Assembly (NCBI RefSeq): GCF_900105325.1
Contig: NZ_FNSU01000002.1
Coordinates: 124,001 to 188,000, forward strand
Source: Pseudomonas marginalis
Lineage (GTDB): Bacteria > Pseudomonadota > Gammaproteobacteria > Pseudomonadales > Pseudomonadaceae
Length of the DNA: 64,000 bases
Direction: 5' to 3'
Part shown: positions 58,983-64,000 of the stretch, piece after piece
How the letters are laid out: every line of letters starts with the position of its first letter
Position numbering within the stretch: position 1 is the stretch's first letter
The notes under the pieces: model-generated
What the model was told of the DNA's origin: nothing
What the model saw: the letters and a program-made list of their open reading frames with translations, nothing else
Database searches by the model: none
Program-made: the position numbers and the translations under genes

Positions 58983-59786
58983 TCAAACGAAGCGGCAGGA
59001 AATGGAGCCCAGCATGTCGTAGTCGACATGGAAGGTGTCGCCAGGGTTGGCCGCCACGGGACGCGTAAAGGAGCCTCCTAGGATGATTTGTCCCGGTTGC
59101 AGGATAACGTCGTAGGGCGCCAGTTTGTTCGCCAGCCAGGCCACGCCTTTGGCCGGGTGATTGAGCACAGCGGCCGAAACCCCTGACTCTTCGATCACCC
59201 CGTTGCGGTACAGCACGGCGGGCACTTTGCGCAAATCGATCTCGTTTGGGCGCACGGCACGACCGCCCATAACCACTCCAGCATTGGCTGCGTTGTCGGA
59301 AATGGTGTCGAACACCTTGCGCGTCGCTTTGGTCTGCGGGTCGATTTGCTGAATACGGGCATCGATGATTTCCAGTGCCGGAATCACCCATTCAGTGGCA
59401 TCGAGCACGTCGAAAATCGTGCAGTTCGGGCCCTTGAGCGGCTTGCCGAGAATAAACGCGAGCTCCACTTCGACCCTTGGAACAATGAAGCGCTCGAAGG
59501 AGATGTCGGTGCCTTCGTCGAAGAACATGTCGTCGAGTAGGGCGCCGTAATCCGGTTCGCTAATGTTCGAAGACACCTGCATGGCCCGGGAGGTCAGGCC
59601 GATCTTGTGCCCTACCAGCTTGCGCCCATCCTTGATTTTCTGTGCGACCCAGGCGCGCTGGATGGCATACGCGTCTTCGAGGGTGATCGCCGGGTGGTCG
59701 AGGGAAAATTGCCGGACCTGCTCCCTGGAACGTTCGGCCCGGTCCAGTTGTGCGGCGGCTTGCAGGATTTGCAGTTGATCGAGCAT
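58983..59786 (-). CDS. hpaH: HpaH, 2-oxo-hept-4-ene-1,7-dioate hydratase
   Basis: A 267-residue hydratase/decarboxylase-family enzyme that adds water to 2-oxohept-4-ene-1,7-dioate. Typical segments are ITLEDAYAIQRAWVAQKI, GRKLVGHKIGLTSRAMQ, PDYGALLDDMFFDEG, PRVEVELAFILGKPLKGPNC, and HPAKGVAWLANKL near the C-terminus. It is 18 bp upstream of hpaI and 12 bp downstream of hpaX in the same operon. Confidence 0.95.
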   Translation of the reverse strand: MLDQLQILQAAAQLDRAERSREQVRQFSLDHPAITLEDAYAIQRAWVAQKIKDGRKLVGHKIGLTSRAMQVSSNISEPDYGALLDDMFFDEGTDISFERFIVPRVEVELAFILGKPLKGPNCTIFDVLDATEWVIPALEIIDARIQQIDPQTKATRKVFDTISDNAANAGVVMGGRAVRPNEIDLRKVPAVLYRNGVIEESGVSAAVLNHPAKGVAWLANKLAPYDVILQPGQIILGGSFTRPVAANPGDTFHVDYDMLGSISCRFV

Positions 59787-59798
59787 GACGAAGATCTC

Positions 59799-61103
59799 TT
59801 ACTGTGGATTGACGATGGCCGCTTGGGTACGCAGGACCAGAAAACCGCCGAGGGCGATAAACAGTGCCAGGACATATAGGGCCAGGCTGGCACTCTGAGT
59901 GGTGTCGCGCATCCAGCCGATCAGGTAGGGCGCGAGGAACGAAGCGATGCTGCCGAACGAGCTGATCATGGCGATGCCGGCGGCCTGGGTGCCGTTGGAG
60001 AGAAAGGCCGGTGGCAATTGCCAGAACATCGGCAACGCGGCACTGGCGCCCATGCCGGCCACGGTCAGACCGCACATCACCAACAATGGATTGCCCGGTG
60101 CCAGGCCCGCGACGGCGATCCCGGCGGCCGCCATCAGTAGGGGCACACACAGGTGCCAGCGGCGCTCACGGTGGCGGTCCGAAGAGCGTCCGCAACCGAT
60201 CATGAAGAAGCAGCCGGCCAGATACGGCACCGCACTGAGCAACCCGACCTGACTGTCGCGGCCGATGCCGGCGCCGTGAATCAGGGTCGGCATCCAGAAC
60301 GCCAAGGTGTTGACCGCCAGCATGACCGCGAAGTAAATCGCCACCAGCAGCCAGACCTGCGGATCACGCATGATGCCGCCGAAAGAGGTGATGGATTTTC
60401 GCTGTTCTTCACTGCTCAGTTGCGTGCGCAATTGTTGTTTCTGAAGCGGGTTGAGCCACTTCACCGTTTCGAAGCTGTCCGGCAGGCACTTGAGCACGAC
60501 CAGACCCAGCAGGATCACGGGTGCCCCTTCGATCAGGAACATCCACTGCCAGCCGCGCAGCCCGCCGAAATCATGGAAGCTCTCCAGAATGGCGCCGGAC
60601 AACGGGCCGCCGATAACACCGGCCATGGGCACGGCAATCGCGAACAGGGCCGTGACTTGCGCCCGGCGCCGGGCCGGGTACCAGCGATTGAGAAACACCA
60701 GTATCCCCGGGAAGAAACCGGCTTCGGCCACCCCGAGCAGAAAGCGCAGGACATAGAAGCCGCTGGAGCTTTCGATCCACAACATGCTGGTGGACAGCAG
60801 GCCCCAGACCACCATCAGGCTGGCGATCCAGCGCCGTGGCCCGACCCGGTCGAGGGCCATGTTGCTCGGTACACCAAACAGCGCGTAGGCGATAAAAAAC
60901 AACCCGGCACCGAGGCCGTAGACGGTGTCGCTGAAGTGCAGGTCAGTACTCATTTGCATCTTGGCGAAGCCGATGTTGATCCGGTCCAAGTGAGCGAACA
61001 GGTAACAAATCAGCAACAAGGGCATCAGTCGCCAGGTGACGAGGCTATGGGTTCGATCGTGTTCTTTGAGGGTGGTGCTGTCGACGGTATTGGCTGTGCT
61101 CAT
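59799..61103 (-). CDS. hpaX: HpaX, 4-hydroxyphenylacetate MFS permease
   Basis: A 434-residue major-facilitator protein with 12 predicted membrane helices, of the anion:cation symporter (ACS) branch. ICYLFAHLDRINIGFAKMQM, GVPSNMALDRVGPRRWIASL and GVAEAGFFPGILVFLNRWYP are classic for the branch. Its place in the hpa operon points to uptake of 4-hydroxyphenylacetate across the inner membrane. Confidence 0.88.
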   Translation of the reverse strand: MSTANTVDSTTLKEHDRTHSLVTWRLMPLLLICYLFAHLDRINIGFAKMQMSTDLHFSDTVYGLGAGLFFIAYALFGVPSNMALDRVGPRRWIASLMVVWGLLSTSMLWIESSSGFYVLRFLLGVAEAGFFPGILVFLNRWYPARRRAQVTALFAIAVPMAGVIGGPLSGAILESFHDFGGLRGWQWMFLIEGAPVILLGLVVLKCLPDSFETVKWLNPLQKQQLRTQLSSEEQRKSITSFGGIMRDPQVWLLVAIYFAVMLAVNTLAFWMPTLIHGAGIGRDSQVGLLSAVPYLAGCFFMIGCGRSSDRHRERRWHLCVPLLMAAAGIAVAGLAPGNPLLVMCGLTVAGMGASAALPMFWQLPPAFLSNGTQAAGIAMISSFGSIASFLAPYLIGWMRDTTQSASLALYVLALFIALGGFLVLRTQAAIVNPQ

Positions 61104-61152
61104 GATGTTGTACTTTTTGTTTGAGTGGCCGTTGATGGAAGGAGGGCGTGAA

Positions 61153-61545
61153 TCAGCCCGCCTGGTTCTTTAAGAAGGCATGCACGTTGTTCTGCTTGAA
61201 ATTCAGTTCGAGGTTCAACTCGATCATCTCGAACGACAGCGCCAGCAAACGCTGGGACTGCAGCTCGGCGAAATGCTCGGTGATGACGTTGAACAACGTT
61301 TCGGCGACGCTCTTGCGGGTTGGCAGATCCCGCCCATGGCCGACTTTGAGGGTCATGTGGACGAAGGCGTAATCGTGTTTGCCGTCGGCCATACGCCAGG
61401 TATCCAGACGTACCCCGCGACTGCGAATGCCGCCCAAGGGAAACACGCCGCTGTCTCCCAATACGGTGTGAACCTTTTCGAACAGCGCGGGGAGGTTGGC
61501 CTGCTGTTCGATGTTATCGCTGTACTCGGCGATGAAATGTGGCAT
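61153..61545 (-). CDS. hpaF: HpaF, 5-carboxymethyl-2-hydroxymuconate isomerase
   Basis: A 130-residue isomerase of the tautomerase superfamily. The start at 61545 exposes the catalytic N-terminal proline after Met removal (MPHFIAEYSDNIEQQANLP). Later parts are GGIRSRGVRLDTWRMADG, YAFVHMTLKVGHGR and a C-terminal FEMIELN. GGGAG precedes the ATG. A longer frame overlaps hpaD and is not used. Confidence 0.93.
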   Translation of the reverse strand: MPHFIAEYSDNIEQQANLPALFEKVHTVLGDSGVFPLGGIRSRGVRLDTWRMADGKHDYAFVHMTLKVGHGRDLPTRKSVAETLFNVITEHFAELQSQRLLALSFEMIELNLELNFKQNNVHAFLKNQAG

Positions 61546-61594
61546 GTGGGTCTCCCGGGCCGCGAGCAACCCGTGGGCTACTCGCGAGCGCGTG

Positions 61595-62452
61595 TCAGAG
61601 GGGGAAAATGGCGTTGATCTGGCCCGTGCCGGAACTGCCGAATGGCTGGGTGATGATCTCGGCCGGCTGGTTGTAGTCCGGCCCGCCCAGCAGTCCCAGG
61701 AGCATTGCGGTGTCGTGCATCTTGCCTTCGCCGAAGCAGTGCTCGGCGTAGTCCGGCAGCATCGCGCAGAACTCTTTGAAGCGGCCTTGCTTCCACATTT
61801 CCACCACGTGCAGGTCCATCTGCTTGTCGAATTCACGGGTCCAGTTGTGGATGTTGGCTTCGGCTTCGCGGTCGTCCGAGAAACGGTGGGAGAGGGAGCC
61901 CGAGGCCAGCACCAGGACTTTGCGGTCGCTCTTCTCGATGGCCCGGCGCACGGCGGCGCCAAACGCGAAGCTGTCTTCCAGGCGATGCCAGGCGCACCAG
62001 GCGGCTATGGAGATCACGTCGAACTTCTGCTCGTCCGGCACGCCCATATGCATGTAGCGCATCGGCACCAGGGTGCCGTATTCCAGCTCCAGGCTCGGGA
62101 TGTTGTGGGCCATGGTGCGCACGCCGGCCAGGTTGGCCTCGGCGGCGATCAGCTCGCCCAGCTCCGGGCAGCCCGGGTACTCGTACTCCATGTTCTTGAT
62201 GAAGTGCGGCAGCTCGTTGCTGGTGTAGGTGCCCTTGAAATGCTCGCCACAGTTGACGTGATAGCCGCTGTTGACCAGCCAGTGCACGTCGAACACCACG
62301 GCGGTGTCGGCCCCCAGCTCACGGGCGCGCCGCCCGATTTCCTTGTGCCCGGCAATCGCCGCTTCGCGGCAACCGTGGTGCTTGCCGGGCAATTCCGACA
62401 GGTACATCGAGGGAACGTGGCAGATCTTTGCTGCCAGAACCACTTCGCCCAT
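61595..62452 (-). CDS. hpaD: HpaD, 3,4-dihydroxyphenylacetate 2,3-dioxygenase
   Basis: A 285-residue extradiol ring-cleavage dioxygenase of the LigB fold. AKICHVPSMYLSELPGKHHG carries the first His ligands. Then come DTAVVFDVHWLVNSGYHVNC, HNIPSLELEYGTLVPMRYMH and LVLASGSLSHRFSDD. It opens homoprotocatechuate to the semialdehyde used by HpaE. I prefer the second ATG (62452), which has AGGAGA seven bases upstream. The ATG at 62458 sits too close to it. Confidence 0.94.
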   Translation of the reverse strand: MGEVVLAAKICHVPSMYLSELPGKHHGCREAAIAGHKEIGRRARELGADTAVVFDVHWLVNSGYHVNCGEHFKGTYTSNELPHFIKNMEYEYPGCPELGELIAAEANLAGVRTMAHNIPSLELEYGTLVPMRYMHMGVPDEQKFDVISIAAWCAWHRLEDSFAFGAAVRRAIEKSDRKVLVLASGSLSHRFSDDREAEANIHNWTREFDKQMDLHVVEMWKQGRFKEFCAMLPDYAEHCFGEGKMHDTAMLLGLLGGPDYNQPAEIITQPFGSSGTGQINAIFPL

Positions 62453-62479
62453 GATCATTCTCCTGAGTATTTATTCTTT

Positions 62480-62579
62480 TGTAGGAGCGAGCTTGCTCGC
62501 GAAAAACATCAACGATAACGCAGCACTTCTGTTAGCCCGCGGCGCCTGTGGGTTCTTCGCGAGCAAGCTCGCTCCTACA
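62480..62579. repeat. REPIN (inverted REP pair), GTAGGAGCGAGCTTGCTCGC type
   Basis: TGTAGGAGCGAGCTTGCTCG at 62480 is repeated in reverse complement ending at 62579, around a 52-base centre. This is the most common P. fluorescens-group REP type. It lies in the hpaE-hpaD gap and could form a long hairpin in the operon mRNA. Confidence 0.93.
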
Positions 62580-62599
62580 GGGAGCGTTGTTATATCCGG

Positions 62600-64000
62600 T
62601 TACACACCCCAGCGCGGGATGTGGTGACTGCCCATGGAAATGCACACGTTCTTGATCTCGGCGAACACTTCGAAGCTGTATTGGCCGCCTTCACGGCCGG
62701 TGCCGGAACCTTTTACTCCACCGAATGGCTGGCGCAAGTCCCGCACGTTCTGGCTGTTGATGAACACCATGCCGGCTTCGATGCCGTAAGCCAGACGATG
62801 CGCCTTGCCGATGTCCTGGGTCCAGACGTACGACGCCAGGCCGTACTCGGTATCGTTGGCCAGTTGCAGCGCCTCGGCTTCGTCCTTGAACGGGATCAGG
62901 CACACCACCGGGCCAAAGATCTCTTCCTGGGCGATGCGCATTTTATTGTTCACATCGGCGAATACCGTCGGCTGGATAAACTGCCCGCGACTCAAGTGCG
63001 CCGACAGGTTGCCCGGGCGTTCCAGGCCGCCGGCCAGCAGGGTGGCACCTTCCTCGAGGCCAATCTTGATGTAGCCGGTGACCTTGTCATAGTGGGCCTG
63101 GGTGATCATCGAGCCGACCTGGGTTTTCGGGTCCTGCGGGTCGCCGACGATCAGGCGCTTGGCGCGGGCGGCGAACTCGGCGACGAACTGCGGGTAGACG
63201 CTTTCCTGAATGAAGATCCGGCTGCCGGCGGTGCAGCGTTCACCGTTGAGCGAGAAGATGGTGAACAGTGCCGCGTCGAGGGCGCGTTCCAAGTCGGCGT
63301 CTTCAAAAATCAGCACCGGCGACTTGCCGCCCAGTTCCATGGAGTACTTTTTCAACCCGGCGGTCTGCATGATTTTCTTGCCGGTGGCAGTACCGCCGGT
63401 AAAGGAAATCGCCCGCACGTCGGGGTGGCGCACCAGCGCATCACCGGCGGTGGCGCCGTAACCCTGGATCACGTTCAGCACGCCTTTGGGAATCCCGGCT
63501 TCGACCGCCAGGCGTCCCAGTTCATTGGCCGTCAGCGGCGACAGCTCGGACATTTTCAGCACCGCGGTATTGCCCAGCGCCAGGCACGGCGCAGTCTTCC
63601 AGGTGGCGGTCATGAACGGCACGTTCCACGGCGACACCAATGCGCACACACCCACCGGCTGGTACAGGGTGTAGTTGAGCATCTGGTCGTCCACCGGGTA
63701 ACTGTGGCCATCCATGCGGGTGCAGACTTCGGCGAAGAAGTCGAAGTTGTGGGACGCGCGTGGAATCAACACGTTCTTGGTCTGGTGGATCGGCAGGCCG
63801 GTGTCGAGGGTTTCCAGCTCAGCCAGGTGCGGCACGTTCTGTTCGATCAGCTCACCGAGCTTGCGCATCAAGCGGGCACGTTCCTTGGCCGGTGTTCCCG
63901 CCCACTTCGGAAAGGCTTCCTTGGCTGCCGCTACCGCCTGCGCCACTTCCTCGGCGCCGCCGCTGGCAACTTCACCAATGGCTTCGCCGGTGGCCGGGTT
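62600..64000 (-). CDS. hpaE: HpaE, 5-carboxymethyl-2-hydroxymuconate semialdehyde dehydrogenase, N-terminus outside window
   Basis: At least 466 residues of an NAD-dependent aldehyde dehydrogenase that oxidises the ring-cleavage semialdehyde. Visible parts: NPATGEAIGEV at the edge, SPWNVPFMTATWKTAPCLAL, ISFTGGTATGKKIM, MELGGKSPVLIFEDADLERA (general base Glu), LNGERCTAGSRIFIQ (catalytic Cys) and EEIFGPVVCLIPF. The frame stays open to base 64,000, so a GTG near 63946 is not the true start. It continues the minus-strand hpa operon. Confidence 0.94.
   Translation of the reverse strand, partial: NPATGEAIGEVASGGAEEVAQAVAAAKEAFPKWAGTPAKERARLMRKLGELIEQNVPHLAELETLDTGLPIHQTKNVLIPRASHNFDFFAEVCTRMDGHSYPVDDQMLNYTLYQPVGVCALVSPWNVPFMTATWKTAPCLALGNTAVLKMSELSPLTANELGRLAVEAGIPKGVLNVIQGYGATAGDALVRHPDVRAISFTGGTATGKKIMQTAGLKKYSMELGGKSPVLIFEDADLERALDAALFTIFSLNGERCTAGSRIFIQESVYPQFVAEFAARAKRLIVGDPQDPKTQVGSMITQAHYDKVTGYIKIGLEEGATLLAGGLERPGNLSAHLSRGQFIQPTVFADVNNKMRIAQEEIFGPVVCLIPFKDEAEALQLANDTEYGLASYVWTQDIGKAHRLAYGIEAGMVFINSQNVRDLRQPFGGVKGSGTGREGGQYSFEVFAEIKNVCISMGSHHIPRWGV

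Noticed and set aside
60153..61124. Long plus-strand frame of 323 codons
   Set aside because: It is antisense to hpaX, with the same artefactual composition and no recognisable motif.
61496..62518. Plus-strand frame of 340 codons
   Set aside because: It is antisense to hpaD and hpaF, which have clear active sites and ribosome binding sites.

Overview
The window is a chromosomal segment of a fluorescent Pseudomonas (P. fluorescens group). The evidence is the gacA-uvrC-pgsA-tRNA-Gly block with a TTG-started gacA, two Pseudomonas-type REP doublets (REPINs), GC-rich codon use, and conjugation genes of the kind first described on Pseudomonas islands.

Bases 1-23,570 are backbone with some accessory patches. 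They hold a PAS protein cut by the window edge and an AT-rich minus-strand operon. The operon encodes a flavin L-amino-acid 2-monooxygenase, a nitrilase-fold amidase and an internally duplicated membrane protein, and probably turns an amino acid into an amide and then an acid. Next come a hicAB locus with a frameshifted toxin, an FKBP isomerase, and mgtA-mgtC behind a structured leader. A BvgA/BvgS-like two-component pair follows with a receiver that has lost its phospho-acceptor. Then come a dkgB broken by a stop codon and a DAHP synthase with a leader peptide and attenuator. A C-N hydrolase/GNAT pair, a divergent HTH pair, gacA, uvrC, pgsA and tRNA-Gly(GCC) complete the block.

From the 3' end of tRNA-Gly to about 54.4-54.9 kb lies an integrative conjugative element of the ICEclc/PAGI-2 type. 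Its integrase starts 222 bp from the tRNA. The first part is a defence island. It carries a type II CBASS (Cap15-like 2TM-beta effector, DncV-like CD-NTase, Cap2, Cap3). Directly after it is a two-gene module pairing a divergent diadenylate-cyclase-like (DAC/DisA_N) protein with a second 2TM-beta effector. An IS66 scar follows, then a retron (reverse transcriptase, presumed msr-msd, and a phosphoribosyltransferase-like/winged-helix effector). The second part is the conjugation module: a MobH relaxase, an ArdC-like antirestriction protein, DUF3742, TraG, the TIGR03755/03756 pair, a VirB4-type ATPase, and the run of genes from the TIGR03751 lipoprotein to the RAQPRD protein.

The coupling protein TraD and the genes that should follow RAQPRD are absent. 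At about 54.9 kb the sequence changes to a 4-hydroxyphenylacetate (homoprotocatechuate) catabolic cluster: an Acinetobacter-type two-component HPA 3-hydroxylase, hpaR, and the divergent hpaI-hpaH-hpaX-hpaF-hpaD-hpaE genes. No right-hand attachment repeat is visible, so this cluster is either cargo inside the element or backbone next to a truncated element.

The main novelty candidate is the DAC-like plus 2TM-beta gene pair at 30.9-31.9 kb. It looks like a nucleotide-signalling immune module built like Panoptes (cyclase plus 2TM-beta effector) but with a different cyclase fold, and it sits directly beside a CBASS whose effector belongs to the same family.
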